Assembly: GCA_046518185.1 (NCBI GenBank)
Contig: JBKGRZ010000005.1
Location: 124,001 to 188,000, forward strand
Direction: 5' to 3'
DNA from: Scandinavium vulneris_A
GTDB lineage: Bacteria > Pseudomonadota > Gammaproteobacteria > Enterobacterales > Enterobacteriaceae
DNA length: 64,000 bases
A program made the translations under genes and the position numbers. Of the stretch, positions 43,362 through 53,018 are shown piece after piece. Each line of letters opens with the position of its first letter. The first letter of the stretch is position 1. The notes below the pieces were generated by a model. The model did no database searches and was not told the origin of the DNA. It saw only the letters and a list, made by a program, of their open reading frames with translations.

Positions 43362-46043
43362 ATGCTGTCAGTCAGTCAAATGCTATTGAATGGAGAGCCG
43401 CGCCTGATGGGGGTAGATGCGTTACCCCTGGTGGGCTGGAAAATCGAAAGCGATAACCACAATGTGCTCCAGCGTGCGTGGCATCTCCAGTGCAGTACCA
43501 GAGCAGACTTTTCGTCACTGATTTTTGACAGTGGCGAAGTCGTGAGCGAGCAGTCCAACAATATTGAGTTGGGCGATGCCGTGCTCTCCCCGTCGACCCG
43601 TTACTACCTGCGGGTGCGCGTCACCGACAATTATGGGGAACGCAGCGCCTGGAGCCCGTCGGCGGAGTTCGTCACCGGCATGCTCGGCACCCCGTGGCAG
43701 GGCGCGTTTATCTCTGCGGAACTCCCCGCTGATAAAGCGGAGTCGAAAGTGACACTGCTGCGTAAAACTTTTGCCCTGTCGCCGCGCAAAGCGATTACCG
43801 CAGCGTGGGTTCATGCCACAGCGCTGGGTATCTATCAGCTGTTTCTCAACGGCGAGCGGGTGGGTAACGATGAGCTAACCCCAGGCTGGACCAGCTATCG
43901 CCATCATCTGCTGTATCAAACCTATGATGTCACCGGGTTACTGGCGCAGGGCGAAAACGTGATAGGCGCAGAGCTGGGCGCAGGCTGGTTTAAAGGCGAT
44001 ATGGGCTTTGCCCGCCACCGTAACTACTACGGAGAACAGACCGCGCTGCTGTGCCAGTTGGTGGTGCAGTATGAGGACGGCACCCAACAGGTACTGGTGT
44101 CGGATAGCAGCTGGCGCGGGAGTGATTCTGCCTGCACATTTGCGGAAATTTATGATGGTGAGCGCTTCGATGCCCGGCGGGTGCAGCAGGGCTGGAATCG
44201 GCCAGGCTTTAACGAGGGCTCATGGCGAGCGGTTAACCGCGTCGACTGGGATAAACATACCCTCACCGCCCAGGGGGCAGGCACCGTCCAGCAAATTGAG
44301 CGTCTACCGGTCAAAGCGCTGATCGTCACCCCGCAGGGCGATAAGGTGCTCGATTTTGGCCAGAACATGAGTGGCTGGGTCGAGTTTCGGGTACGCGGCC
44401 AGGCCGGAGACAAGGTGGTGTTACGGCATTTCGAAACGCTGGATGCCAACGGCAACGTCTATCTCGACAACCTGCGCACCGCCCAGCAGACCATCGAGTA
44501 TCACTTAAGCGGCGAGGCGGAAGAAGTATGGCACCCGCGCTTTAGCTGGCAGGGTTTCCGCTATGTGAAGGTCGAGGCGTTTCCCGGGGAACTGAGTCTG
44601 AATCACTTCAGCGCGATTGTGATTCATTCCGCGATGGCACCGACCGGGCAGTTTTCCTGTTCAAACCCCGACCTTAATCAGTTGCATCACAACATTTTGT
44701 GGGGGCTGAAAAGCAACTTTGTTGACGTACCGACCGATTGCCCGCAGCGTGATGAACGCCTGGGCTGGACCGGCGATGCACAGATTTTCTGTCGCACCGC
44801 CAGCTACCTGATGCAAACCCAGACCTTCTTTGCGAAATGGCTGGCTGACCTGAAATACGATCAAACTCCGGAAGGCGGTGTCCCGCACGTGATCCCCGAT
44901 ATCCTTACCGGTCACTGCTGTCAGGATAAGTTTCTGGCGGAAGGGGGGACGCATTCGGCAACGGGCTGGGCGGATGCGGCTGTGGTTAATCCATGGACGA
45001 TGTACCTGATGTACGGCGATAAGCGGGTGCTGGAAAACCAGTATGCGAGTATGAAAGGCTGGGTCGATTTCATGCAGGCACATGCGGATAACGACATCTG
45101 GCGCTACAAGCTCCAGTTTGGTGACTGGGTCGCGCTGGATGCGCAGGAGGGCAGTTATTTTGGTGCTACGCCGGAAGACTTGATCTGCACCGCCTGGTAC
45201 GCCCATTCGACGCTGCTGTTGGCGAAAACCGCTCAGGTACTGGGGCTGACTGAGGATGACGACTATTACCACGCGCTGCAGGCGCGGATTGTGGCCCGCT
45301 TCCGCGAACGCTTCTTTACTGCCGACGGCGAGATGACGGCGCGTACCCAGACGGCGCATATCCTTGCTCTGTGTTTCAATCTGGTGCCTGACGTCTGGCG
45401 CGAGCGCACCGCCGATACGCTGGTGGAATTGCTGCACGAGCACGGCGGGCATTTGGTGACCGGTTTCCTCGGAACGCCGTATTTCTGCCATGCCTTGAGT
45501 CAAAATCAGTATCCGAAAGAGGCCTGGGCTCTGCTGCTGAAAGAGGATTTCCCATCCTGGCTGTATCAGGTTAAGGCCGGGGCGACCACTATCTGGGAGC
45601 ACTGGGACGGCATCAAGCCGGATGGTTCGATGTGGAGCCCGGACATGAACTCCTTCAACCACTATGCTTACGGTGCGGTGGGGGAGTGGCTGTATCGCAC
45701 CGTGGCAGGCATTGAGGCAGATGAAACGGCACCAGGATTCAAACATATAGTGATTGCCCCGCTGCCCGGTGGCGGCCTGAGTTGGATGAACGCTCACTAT
45801 CGCTCTATTTATGGCGACATCGCGGTGAAGTGGCAGGCGCAACAGGGACGCGTGGTGCTGACGTTCAGCATTCCAGCGAACACAACCGCGACCGTAAAAC
45901 TGCCGGGTGCGAAAGAAGTGGTAGCCTGCGGCGAACTGAATTTTGTTCGCGCCGGGGAGCAATGGTCCGCGCGCTGCGGATCGGGGGAATACCGGATTGA
46001 GTATTTGCCTGATGAATCGGTAGACCTGACTTACACAGACTGA
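43362..46043 (+). CDS. Alpha-L-rhamnosidase, glycoside hydrolase family 78
   Basis: 893 residues with the full GH78 plan: N-terminal beta-sandwich domains (to about 420), the (alpha/alpha)6 catalytic barrel (about 425-760) and a C-terminal beta domain. The family signature DCPQRDERLGWTGDAQ begins at Asp459, and the second acidic site is Glu746 in TTIWEHWDG. The enzyme removes terminal alpha-L-rhamnose, inverting the anomer. No signal peptide, so it acts in the cytosol on imported substrates such as plant rhamnosides (inference). ATG 43362 has GGAG upstream. A strong terminator follows. Confidence 0.95.
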   Translation: MLSVSQMLLNGEPRLMGVDALPLVGWKIESDNHNVLQRAWHLQCSTRADFSSLIFDSGEVVSEQSNNIELGDAVLSPSTRYYLRVRVTDNYGERSAWSPSAEFVTGMLGTPWQGAFISAELPADKAESKVTLLRKTFALSPRKAITAAWVHATALGIYQLFLNGERVGNDELTPGWTSYRHHLLYQTYDVTGLLAQGENVIGAELGAGWFKGDMGFARHRNYYGEQTALLCQLVVQYEDGTQQVLVSDSSWRGSDSACTFAEIYDGERFDARRVQQGWNRPGFNEGSWRAVNRVDWDKHTLTAQGAGTVQQIERLPVKALIVTPQGDKVLDFGQNMSGWVEFRVRGQAGDKVVLRHFETLDANGNVYLDNLRTAQQTIEYHLSGEAEEVWHPRFSWQGFRYVKVEAFPGELSLNHFSAIVIHSAMAPTGQFSCSNPDLNQLHHNILWGLKSNFVDVPTDCPQRDERLGWTGDAQIFCRTASYLMQTQTFFAKWLADLKYDQTPEGGVPHVIPDILTGHCCQDKFLAEGGTHSATGWADAAVVNPWTMYLMYGDKRVLENQYASMKGWVDFMQAHADNDIWRYKLQFGDWVALDAQEGSYFGATPEDLICTAWYAHSTLLLAKTAQVLGLTEDDDYYHALQARIVARFRERFFTADGEMTARTQTAHILALCFNLVPDVWRERTADTLVELLHEHGGHLVTGFLGTPYFCHALSQNQYPKEAWALLLKEDFPSWLYQVKAGATTIWEHWDGIKPDGSMWSPDMNSFNHYAYGAVGEWLYRTVAGIEADETAPGFKHIVIAPLPGGGLSWMNAHYRSIYGDIAVKWQAQQGRVVLTFSIPANTTATVKLPGAKEVVACGELNFVRAGEQWSARCGSGEYRIEYLPDESVDLTYTD

Positions 46044-46067
46044 TAGCTTAACGTTATCACACTGAGC

Positions 46068-46092
46068 AAGCGGCCCTCGTGGCCGCTTTTTC
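46068..46092 (+). terminator. Rho-independent terminator between the rhamnosidase gene and cysM
   Basis: AAGCGGCC-CTCGT-GGCCGCTT hairpin and T-run ending about 20 bp before the cysM start codon. Confidence 0.9.
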
Positions 46093-46113
46093 TATGAAAG
46101 TCTGGACCGGAAC

Positions 46114-47025
46114 GTGAACACATTAGAACAAACCATCGGCAACACACCGTTAGTCAAACTGCAGCGTATGGGGCCGGATAACGGCAGCGAAATTTGGGTC
46201 AAGCTGGAAGGCAATAATCCTGCGGGGTCGGTGAAAGACCGGGCCGCGCTGTCGATGATTGTTCAGGCGGAAAAACGCGGCGAAATCAAACCGGGCGATG
46301 TGCTGATTGAAGCCACCAGTGGCAACACCGGCATCGCGCTGGCGATGATTGCCGCGTTAAAAGGCTATCGCATGAAGCTGCTGATGCCCGACAACATGAG
46401 TCAGGAACGCCGCGCCGCGATGCGGGCGTATGGCGCAGAACTGATCCTGGTCAGCAAAGAGCAGGGCATGGAAGGCGCCCGTGATTTGGCGCTGGAAATG
46501 GCCGAGCGCGGGGAAGGTAAACTGCTCGATCAGTTTAACAATCCTGATAATCCTTACGCCCACTACACCACCACCGGGCCGGAAATCTGGCAGCAGACGA
46601 ACCAACGGATCACCCATTTTGTCTCCAGCATGGGCACCACCGGGACGATTACCGGCGTGTCGCGCTTTCTGCGTGAGCAGGCGAAAAAGGTGTCGATCGT
46701 CGGCCTGCAACCGGAAGAGGGCAGCAGCATCCCGGGCATTCGCCGCTGGCCTGCGGCCTATATGCCGGGCATTTTTAATGCCTCTCTGGTGGATGAGGTC
46801 ATGGATATTCATCAGCGCGACGCGGAAAATACCATGCGTGAACTGGCGGTGCGGGAAGGTATTTTCTGCGGCGTGAGTTCTGGTGGCGCCGTTGCCGGTG
46901 CGCTGCGGGTGGCGAGAGCCAATCCGGGGGCCGTGGTGGTGGCGATTATCTGCGATCGCGGCGATCGGTATTTGTCGACCGGCGTGTTTGGTGAAGAGAG
47001 TTACAGTCAGGGGGCGGGGATTTAA
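46114..47025 (+). CDS. cysM: Cysteine synthase B CysM
   Basis: 303-residue PLP enzyme, nearly identical to E. coli CysM. It makes cysteine or S-sulfocysteine from O-acetylserine and sulfide or thiosulfate. The PLP lysine is Lys41 in NPAGSVKDRA; TSGNTG (about 70-75) binds the substrate. Start codon is GTG. In K-12 it is the last gene of cysPUWAM, but here a three-gene rhamnoside cassette and two terminators separate it from cysA. pdxK follows after 5 bp, which suggests the two are read together. Confidence 0.97.
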   Translation: MNTLEQTIGNTPLVKLQRMGPDNGSEIWVKLEGNNPAGSVKDRAALSMIVQAEKRGEIKPGDVLIEATSGNTGIALAMIAALKGYRMKLLMPDNMSQERRAAMRAYGAELILVSKEQGMEGARDLALEMAERGEGKLLDQFNNPDNPYAHYTTTGPEIWQQTNQRITHFVSSMGTTGTITGVSRFLREQAKKVSIVGLQPEEGSSIPGIRRWPAAYMPGIFNASLVDEVMDIHQRDAENTMRELAVREGIFCGVSSGGAVAGALRVARANPGAVVVAIICDRGDRYLSTGVFGEESYSQGAGI

Positions 47026-47030
47026 CGGTC

Positions 47031-47867
47031 ATGGAGATGATTCTTTTCCGGGATAAAACCCGGGCGCAACAGGCCGATATTGTGGCCGTGCAGTCTCAGG
47101 TGGTTTACGGCAGCGTCGGTAACAGCGTGGCGGTGCCGAACATTAAGCAGCATAACCTCAACGTGCTGGCGGTGCCGACGGTGCTGTTCAGCAATACGCC
47201 GCATTACGATACCTTTTATGGGGGTGTGATTCCGGACGAGTGGTTCAGTGGCTATCTGCGCGCGCTCGAAGAGCGTGATGCGCTGCGTGAGCTTAAAGCG
47301 GTCACTACTGGCTATATGGGCAGCGCCAGCCAGATTACCATTCTGGCGCGGTGGCTGAAGGCGATGCGGGAAAAACATCCGCAGATGATGATTCTGGTGG
47401 ACCCGGTAATTGGCGACACCGACAGCGGTGTTTACGTGAAACCGGAAATTCCGGCGGCCTATTGCGAACATCTGCTCCCGTTGGCGCAGGGCATTACGCC
47501 GAACGTGTTTGAGCTTGGCGTGCTCAGTGGTAAGCCGTGCGACACGCTGGACAATGCGATTATCGCGGCGAAAAGTTTGCTTTCGGACACCCTAAAGTGG
47601 GTGGCGATCACCAGTGCGCCGGTGGCGGATGACAATGACATTCATGTGGTGCTGGTGACGAAAGAGAGTGTGGATGTCAGCGGCTGGCCCCGCGTGGCGA
47701 CCGATTTGAAAGGCACTGGCGACCTGTTCTGTTCTGAGCTGATTAGCGGTGTAGTACAGGGGAAAACGTTGCAGGATTGCGTACATGCGGCCGGAAACCG
47801 GGTAGTCGAGGTGATGCGTTATACGCTGGAAAAAGGCTATGACGAGTTGATTCTGCCACCACGATAA
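47031..47867 (+). CDS. pdxK: Pyridoxine/pyridoxal/pyridoxamine kinase PdxK
   Basis: 278 residues (E. coli 283) of the ribokinase-like family. It phosphorylates B6 vitamers to the cofactor form. Conserved SQVVYGSVGN (about 20-29), TGYMGSASQ (about 93-101) and the late GTGDLFCSELISG (about 228-240), which holds the catalytic Asp, are present. It lies directly after cysM, a PLP enzyme. The N-terminus is a little shorter than E. coli PdxK. Confidence 0.94.
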   Translation: MEMILFRDKTRAQQADIVAVQSQVVYGSVGNSVAVPNIKQHNLNVLAVPTVLFSNTPHYDTFYGGVIPDEWFSGYLRALEERDALRELKAVTTGYMGSASQITILARWLKAMREKHPQMMILVDPVIGDTDSGVYVKPEIPAAYCEHLLPLAQGITPNVFELGVLSGKPCDTLDNAIIAAKSLLSDTLKWVAITSAPVADDNDIHVVLVTKESVDVSGWPRVATDLKGTGDLFCSELISGVVQGKTLQDCVHAAGNRVVEVMRYTLEKGYDELILPPR

Positions 47868-47885
47868 CCGCGAACCGCAGAAACA

Positions 47886-47910
47886 AAAATGGCGCCCGAA
47901 GGCGCCATTT
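47886..47910. terminator. Bidirectional terminator between pdxK and crr
   Basis: AAAATGGCGCC-CGAA-GGCGCCATTT hairpin between convergent genes; A-run and T-run on the two sides. Confidence 0.85.
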
Positions 47911-47930
47911 GTCTATCCGAGCGGCATCAA

Positions 47931-48440
47931 TTACTTCTTGATGCGGATAACCGGAGTTTCACCAACGGTCACGCTACCGGACAGTTTGATCAGCTCTTTG
48001 ATCTCGTCCATGTTGGAGATAACAACCGGAGTCAGGGTAGACTTGGCTTTCTCTTCCAGCAGGGCCAGATCGAACTCGATCACCGGATCGCCAACTTTAA
48101 CGCGCTGACCTTCTTCCGCAATACGTTTGAAACCTTCACCTTTCAGTTCAACGGTATCGATACCGAAGTGAACGAACAGCTCAATGCCACTGTCGGACTC
48201 GATTGAGAACGCGTGGTTGGTTTCAAAGATTTTACCAATGGTACCGTCTACCGGCGCAACCATTTTGTTGCCGGTCGGTTTGATAGCAATGCCATCGCCC
48301 ACGATTTTCTCAGCAAAAACAACATCCGGCACGTCTTCGATGTTGACGATCTCGCCAGAGAGCGGAGCAACAATCTCAATAGTTCCGGTGTCTTTCTTAT
48401 CATCAGAAACCAGAGATTTCAGTTTATCGAACAAACCCAT
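47931..48440 (-). CDS. crr: PTS glucose-specific EIIA (EIIA-Glc) Crr
   Basis: 169 residues, nearly the same as E. coli Crr. His91 (His90 without Met) in FVHFGIDTVELKG takes the phosphate from HPr and His76 (His75) is its partner. It passes phosphate to glucose-type EIIB domains, stimulates adenylate cyclase when phosphorylated, and inhibits other permeases when not. Last gene of ptsH-ptsI-crr. Confidence 0.98.
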   Translation of the reverse strand: MGLFDKLKSLVSDDKKDTGTIEIVAPLSGEIVNIEDVPDVVFAEKIVGDGIAIKPTGNKMVAPVDGTIGKIFETNHAFSIESDSGIELFVHFGIDTVELKGEGFKRIAEEGQRVKVGDPVIEFDLALLEEKAKSTLTPVVISNMDEIKELIKLSGSVTVGETPVIRIKK

Positions 48441-48480
48441 GATCTTCTCCTAAGCAGTAATTTGGGCCGCATCTCGTGGA

Positions 48481-50208
48481 TTAGCAGATTGTTTTTTCTT
48501 CAATGAACTTGTTAACCAGCGTCATTAACTCGTCCGTTGTCGGTTGAGCAAGAGCCTGCTCTGCTAAAACCTTCGCATCTTCGAAGTTCGTGTTACGGAT
48601 AATCTTCTTAATGCGCGGGATGGAAATGGCACTCATAGAGAATTCGTCCAGACCCATACCCAGCAACAGAAGTGTAGCACGTTCATCGCCTGCAAGCTCA
48701 CCACACATGCCAGTCCACTTGCCTTCAGCATGAGAAGCATCAATAACTTGCTTGATCAGGGTGAGAACAGACGGTGACATCGGCTGGTAGAGATGCGAGA
48801 TCATATCATTACCACGGTCAACTGCCAGGGTATACTGCGTTAAATCATTGGTTCCGATACTAAAGAAGTCAACTTCTTTGGCTAAATGACGCGCAATCGT
48901 TGCCGCAGCCGGTGTTTCCACCATCACGCCCACTTCGATTGATTCGTCAAACGCTTTACCTTCGTCACGCAGTTCCTGCTTGTAGATTTCGATCTCTTTC
49001 TTGAGTGCACGCACTTCTTCAACAGAGATGATCATCGGGAACATGATGCGCAGCTTACCGAAAGCGGAAGCACGCAGGATGGCGCGAACCTGGTCACGCA
49101 GGATCTCTTTGCGATCCATGGCGATACGCACTGCGCGCCAGCCCAGGAACGGGTTCTCTTCTTTCGGGAAGTTCATGTACGGCAGCTCTTTGTCGCCACC
49201 GATGTCCATGGTACGGACAATAACCGCCTGAGAGCCACAGGCTTCAGCAACGGCTTTGTATGCGGCAAACTGTTCTTCTTCAGTTGGCAGCGCATCACGG
49301 TCCATGAACAGGAATTCTGTACGATACAGGCCGACACCTTCGGCGCCATTGCGCTCTGCACCGTCGATATCACGCACGGTACCGATGTTGGCACAGACTT
49401 CTACCTGATGACCGTCGAGAGTAATCGCTGGCAGGTCTTTCAGTTTTGCCAGTTCGGCTTTCTCTTCCGCAACCTGGGTCTGAATCTTACGCAGGGCGTC
49501 GATCTCTTCGTTAGTCGGGTTTACGTAAACTTTGTTGTTAACCGCATCGAGGATCAGATAGTCGTCGTTTTTAACTTCGGAAGTCACGCTACCGGTGCCC
49601 ACGATCGCTGGCAGTTCAAGGGAACGGGCCATGATAGAGGTGTGGGAGGTACGGCCACCGATGTCAGTGATGAAACCCAGCACCTTGTTCAGGTTCAGCT
49701 GTGCGGTTTCGGACGGTGTCAGGTCTTTGGCAACCAGGATAACTTCGTCCTGAATAGCGCTCAGGTCGATGATAGCCAGACCCAAAATGTTGCGCATCAG
49801 GCGTTTACCGATGTCACGTACGTCAGCCGCACGTTCTTTCAGGTATTCGTCGTCCAGTTCTTCCAGAGCAGTCGCCTGACCTTCGATAATCTCATTGGCT
49901 GCTGCATCAGCAGTCATGTGCTTATCTTTAATCAGGGCTATGATTTCCTGCTCCAGCTCCTCATCTTCCAGCAACATGATGTGGCCTTCGAAGATGGCTT
50001 CTTTTTCTTCGCCGAACGTTTCGCCAGCTTTCGTTTTGATTGCTTCCAGCTGTGCGGACGCCTTCGCGCGACCACTCAGAAAGCGTTCAACTTCCTGGTC
50101 AACGCTGTCGGCAGAAATTTTCTTCCGGTCGATGACAATTTCATCTTCTTTCAGCAGCAATGCTTTGCCGAAAGCGATACCCGGGGATGCTAAAATGCCT
50201 GAAATCAT
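48481..50208 (-). CDS. ptsI: PTS enzyme I PtsI
   Basis: 575 residues, E. coli length. Enzyme I autophosphorylates from PEP at His189 (GGRTSHTSIMARS) and donates to HPr. The C-terminal PEP-binding barrel holds the GSQAVIVRTMDIGGDKELPY segment and the catalytic cysteine in TGMCGELAGD (about 500-509). It lies 44 bp after ptsH. Confidence 0.98.
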   Translation of the reverse strand: MISGILASPGIAFGKALLLKEDEIVIDRKKISADSVDQEVERFLSGRAKASAQLEAIKTKAGETFGEEKEAIFEGHIMLLEDEELEQEIIALIKDKHMTADAAANEIIEGQATALEELDDEYLKERAADVRDIGKRLMRNILGLAIIDLSAIQDEVILVAKDLTPSETAQLNLNKVLGFITDIGGRTSHTSIMARSLELPAIVGTGSVTSEVKNDDYLILDAVNNKVYVNPTNEEIDALRKIQTQVAEEKAELAKLKDLPAITLDGHQVEVCANIGTVRDIDGAERNGAEGVGLYRTEFLFMDRDALPTEEEQFAAYKAVAEACGSQAVIVRTMDIGGDKELPYMNFPKEENPFLGWRAVRIAMDRKEILRDQVRAILRASAFGKLRIMFPMIISVEEVRALKKEIEIYKQELRDEGKAFDESIEVGVMVETPAAATIARHLAKEVDFFSIGTNDLTQYTLAVDRGNDMISHLYQPMSPSVLTLIKQVIDASHAEGKWTGMCGELAGDERATLLLLGMGLDEFSMSAISIPRIKKIIRNTNFEDAKVLAEQALAQPTTDELMTLVNKFIEEKTIC

Positions 50209-50252
50209 AACCCTACCTTACTTGTGACTGATTTTAAAAAGAACTCGTGAAC

Positions 50253-50510
50253 TTACTCGAGTTCAGCCATCAGCTTAACCAGATGTTCAACTGCTTTCTG
50301 CTCGTCTTCGCCTTCAGCAGAAATGGTCACCACGGTGCCCTGAGTCAGACCCAAAGTCTGCAGTTTGAACAGGCTTTTAGCGCTGGCGCTTTTGCCGTTG
50401 GAGGTTACTGTGATCTCAGAAGCGAAGCCTTTAGCTTCTTTAACAAACTGAGCGGCAGGGCGGGTATGCAGACCGTTCGGAGCGGTAATGGTAACTTCTT
50501 GCTGGAACAT
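50253..50510 (-). CDS. ptsH: PTS phosphocarrier HPr
   Basis: 85 residues. The phosphorylated histidine is His15 in NGLHTRPAAQF; Ser46 in SASAKSLFKLQ is present as in all HPr proteins. First gene of the pts operon. Carries phosphate from enzyme I to all EIIA proteins, including any that serve the orphan EIIC at 2001-3320. Confidence 0.98.
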   Translation of the reverse strand: MFQQEVTITAPNGLHTRPAAQFVKEAKGFASEITVTSNGKSASAKSLFKLQTLGLTQGTVVTISAEGEDEQKAVEHLVKLMAELE

Positions 50511-50744
50511 TATATTTCCCCAACTTATAGGTTTAGTGTTGTGGAACTAAAGTCTAGCCTGGCGGCTACACTTTAGCCTGTATTGATTAGCGCCGGCGGA
50601 TACGAAAGCGAAACAGAAGGTCTGACGCAATCCTGGCAGGCACTTCTGGCCGATGACGTTTAGCTCGTCATTAAACATTATGCCGCGAAAGCAAGATTTG
50701 AACCAAATCATAAAATCGATTCAGCCAGCGTAAATGCTCAAATG

Positions 50745-50768
50745 AATAATTTCGCGCTTCAAAATAAA
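50745..50768. promoter_or_regulatory. Mlc-like operator upstream of ptsH
   Basis: On the minus strand the sequence runs TTTATTTTGAAGCGCGAAAT then TATT, very close to the Mlc site that I recall upstream of E. coli ptsH P0 (TTTTGATGCGCGAAATTAA core). Mlc represses ptsHI when EIICB-Glc is not transporting glucose. Confidence 0.7.
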
Positions 50769-50840
50769 TATGACGGTTAAATACCAGACCCGACGGGGGG
50801 AAGCAATGCCAGGTGGACCAAAAGTATGACCTGCGCCACA

Positions 50841-50868
50841 AAAAAGCACCCTGTCGGGTGCTTTTTTG
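50841..50868. terminator. Terminator after cysK
   Basis: AAAAAAGCACCC-TGTC-GGGTGCTTTTTT hairpin, 22 bp past the cysK stop on the minus strand; symmetrical, so it can act on either strand. Confidence 0.88.
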
Positions 50869-50889
50869 GTCAACTTTTTACATTTGGCA

Positions 50890-51861
50890 TTACTGTTGCA
50901 ATTCTTTCTCAGTGAAGAGATCGGCAAACAACGCAGTGCTCAAGTAACGCTCACCCGACGACGGTAGGATAACCACAATATTCTTATTGGTAAAGGTTTC
51001 GTCTTCCTGCAATTTCAGCGCGGCAGCAACGGCTGCGCCTGACGAAATCCCGGCCAGAATACCTTCTTCTTCCATCAGTCGACGTGCGGTGGAGATGGCT
51101 TCTTCGTTGGTGATAGTCACCACTTTGTCGATAAGCTTCAGGTCGAGGTTGCCTGGGATGAAGCCCGCGCCGATACCCTGGATTTTATGTGGGCCAGGTT
51201 TGATTTCATCGCCTGCCAGTGCCTGGGTGATGACCGGGGAGTCGGTCGGTTCAACCGCGACGCTAATCAAGTCGATTTTGCCTTTTGTGCCTTTAATATA
51301 GCGAGACACCCCGGTGAGGGTCCCACCGGTGCCGACGCCCGCGATAAACACGTCAACCTGACCGTCAGTGTCTTCCCAGATTTCCGGGCCTGTGGTTTTC
51401 TCGTGGATTTCCGGGTTGGCCGGGTTGCTGAACTGCTGTAGCAGCAGGAATTTTTCCGGGTTGTCCGCCACAATTTCTTCGGCTTTCTGAATGGCACCTT
51501 TCATGCCTTTCGCGCCTTCGGTCAGCACCAGATTCGCGCCCAGCGCTTTCAGCAGTTTGCGACGTTCAATACTCATGGTTTCTGGCATGGTCAGCGTCAG
51601 CTTGTAGCCCCGCGCGGCAGCCACATAGGCGAGCGCTATCCCGGTGTTACCACTGGTCGGTTCAACCAATTCGATACCCGGTTTCAGCACACCACGTTTT
51701 TCGGCATCCCAAATCATGTTGGCACCGATACGGCATTTGACGCTGAAGCTCGGGTTGCGTGATTCCACCTTCGCGAGGATGCGTCCATTACCGATTCGGT
51801 TCAGACGAACCAGCGGCGTATGACCGATTGTCAGCGAGTTATCTTCAAAAATCTTACTCAT
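50890..51861 (-). CDS. cysK: Cysteine synthase A CysK
   Basis: 323-residue O-acetylserine sulfhydrylase A. The PLP lysine is Lys42 in NPSFSVKCRIGANM; TSGNTG is at about 69-74. Makes cysteine from O-acetylserine and sulfide. E. coli CysK also binds CysE. Upstream (51862-52032) is an AT-rich control region where CysB would be expected to bind, but I could not fix a site. cysZ lies upstream on the same strand. Confidence 0.97.
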   Translation of the reverse strand: MSKIFEDNSLTIGHTPLVRLNRIGNGRILAKVESRNPSFSVKCRIGANMIWDAEKRGVLKPGIELVEPTSGNTGIALAYVAAARGYKLTLTMPETMSIERRKLLKALGANLVLTEGAKGMKGAIQKAEEIVADNPEKFLLLQQFSNPANPEIHEKTTGPEIWEDTDGQVDVFIAGVGTGGTLTGVSRYIKGTKGKIDLISVAVEPTDSPVITQALAGDEIKPGPHKIQGIGAGFIPGNLDLKLIDKVVTITNEEAISTARRLMEEEGILAGISSGAAVAAALKLQEDETFTNKNIVVILPSSGERYLSTALFADLFTEKELQQ

Positions 51862-52032
51862 AGCCCGTCCTTAACTGTATGAAATTTGGGAACGACACCA
51901 GCATACGCGGATGGTCCTGATGCGGAAGTAAAGTTTTCGCATATGGTTATTCTGATGTGAAATAACGGTTACCAGTATGGAATAAGGGGCAGTATTCACC
52001 ACCCCATTTTTACCTTTTTATACAGAAGACAG

Positions 52033-52788
52033 TCACTTCCAGACGGCATGCTTGTCGCGATAGCAGTCGACCCACATGGCGGTTGCGCCACAAATGGCGA
52101 CCGGCAGAATCACCAGGTTGAGTACCGGGATCATCGTAAACAGGCTGGTTAACGCGCCAAACTGCATATTGGTGGCTTTGCGGGCGCGCAGCGCTTCACG
52201 CATGGTTTTGAACGGCACCTTGTGGTTATCGAATGGATAATCACAATACTGAATCGCCATCATCCACGCGCTGAACAGGAACCACAGCACCGGCGCAACG
52301 GTCTGGCCGATACCCGGAATGAAATAGAGCATCAGCAAAACGAGGGCGCGCGGTAAATACCATGCCAGCTTCTGCCATTCACGTTTCATTATGCGCGGCA
52401 CGTCTTTCATGACGCCCAGCACACCGGTATCGGGCGGTGTCGCCCCGGTTAATCGGGCTTCGAGCTGTTCCGCCAGCAGACCGCTGAATGGCGCGGCAAT
52501 CCAGTTGGTGATTGTCGAGAAGAAATAGCCGAACACCAGCAGTACTGAAATCACCACAATGGGCCACAGCAAGTAGCTCAGCCATTGCAGCCAGTCGGGA
52601 ACGTGACTCATCAGCGCGGGGATCCAGCCGCCGAGTTCGCTGAACAGCCACCAGAATGCGCCACCCATCAGGATGATATTCACCAGAAGCGGCAGGAAAA
52701 CGTAACGACGGATCCCCGGCAGGCTTATCAGCTTCCAGCCCTGAGAAAAGTAGTAAGCCCCACTGCGGGGAGAAGATGAGGAAACCAT
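52033..52788 (-). CDS. cysZ: Sulfate transporter CysZ
   Basis: 251 residues, close to E. coli CysZ (253). Membrane protein with hydrophobic helices at about 26-50, 65-90, 143-175 and 205-235. CysZ is a high-affinity sulfate-specific channel/permease of the inner membrane, important for sulfur assimilation. Conserved NWIAAPFSGLLAEQLEARLTG (about 91-111) split by no gap. Divergent from zipA. Confidence 0.96.
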   Translation of the reverse strand: MVSSSSPRSGAYYFSQGWKLISLPGIRRYVFLPLLVNIILMGGAFWWLFSELGGWIPALMSHVPDWLQWLSYLLWPIVVISVLLVFGYFFSTITNWIAAPFSGLLAEQLEARLTGATPPDTGVLGVMKDVPRIMKREWQKLAWYLPRALVLLMLYFIPGIGQTVAPVLWFLFSAWMMAIQYCDYPFDNHKVPFKTMREALRARKATNMQFGALTSLFTMIPVLNLVILPVAICGATAMWVDCYRDKHAVWK

Positions 52789-53018
52789 GGTCAGGTGATG
52801 CTCCTTTTAATAAAGTCCAGGTCGTTGCGCGAGTATATTATCGACATGCCGAACGAGATCCAGTTAAGAAATGTTCGAAAAAACAGCAAAAAGCACGATT
52901 TGGTTCATCTTTATGCTCCGATTTCCTGGTACGCACTTGCACTTGACGTAATCGGCAAATACTCTTAGTGAGTAAATGTTTGCCGTGGTGGCAAGGTGTT
53001 AGAACAACAGAGAATATA

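Larger units (their letters stand above)
50511..50889. other. 379-bp pts operon control region and cysK 3' end
   Basis: The stretch holds the ptsH promoters and leader on the minus strand, an Mlc-like operator and the cysK terminator, listed separately. No further gene is seen; the small open frames here have no family match. Confidence 0.7.

Noticed and set aside
44661..45962. 433-codon open frame on the minus strand
   Set aside because: Antisense to the GH78 rhamnosidase, which carries the family motifs; a codon-bias shadow.
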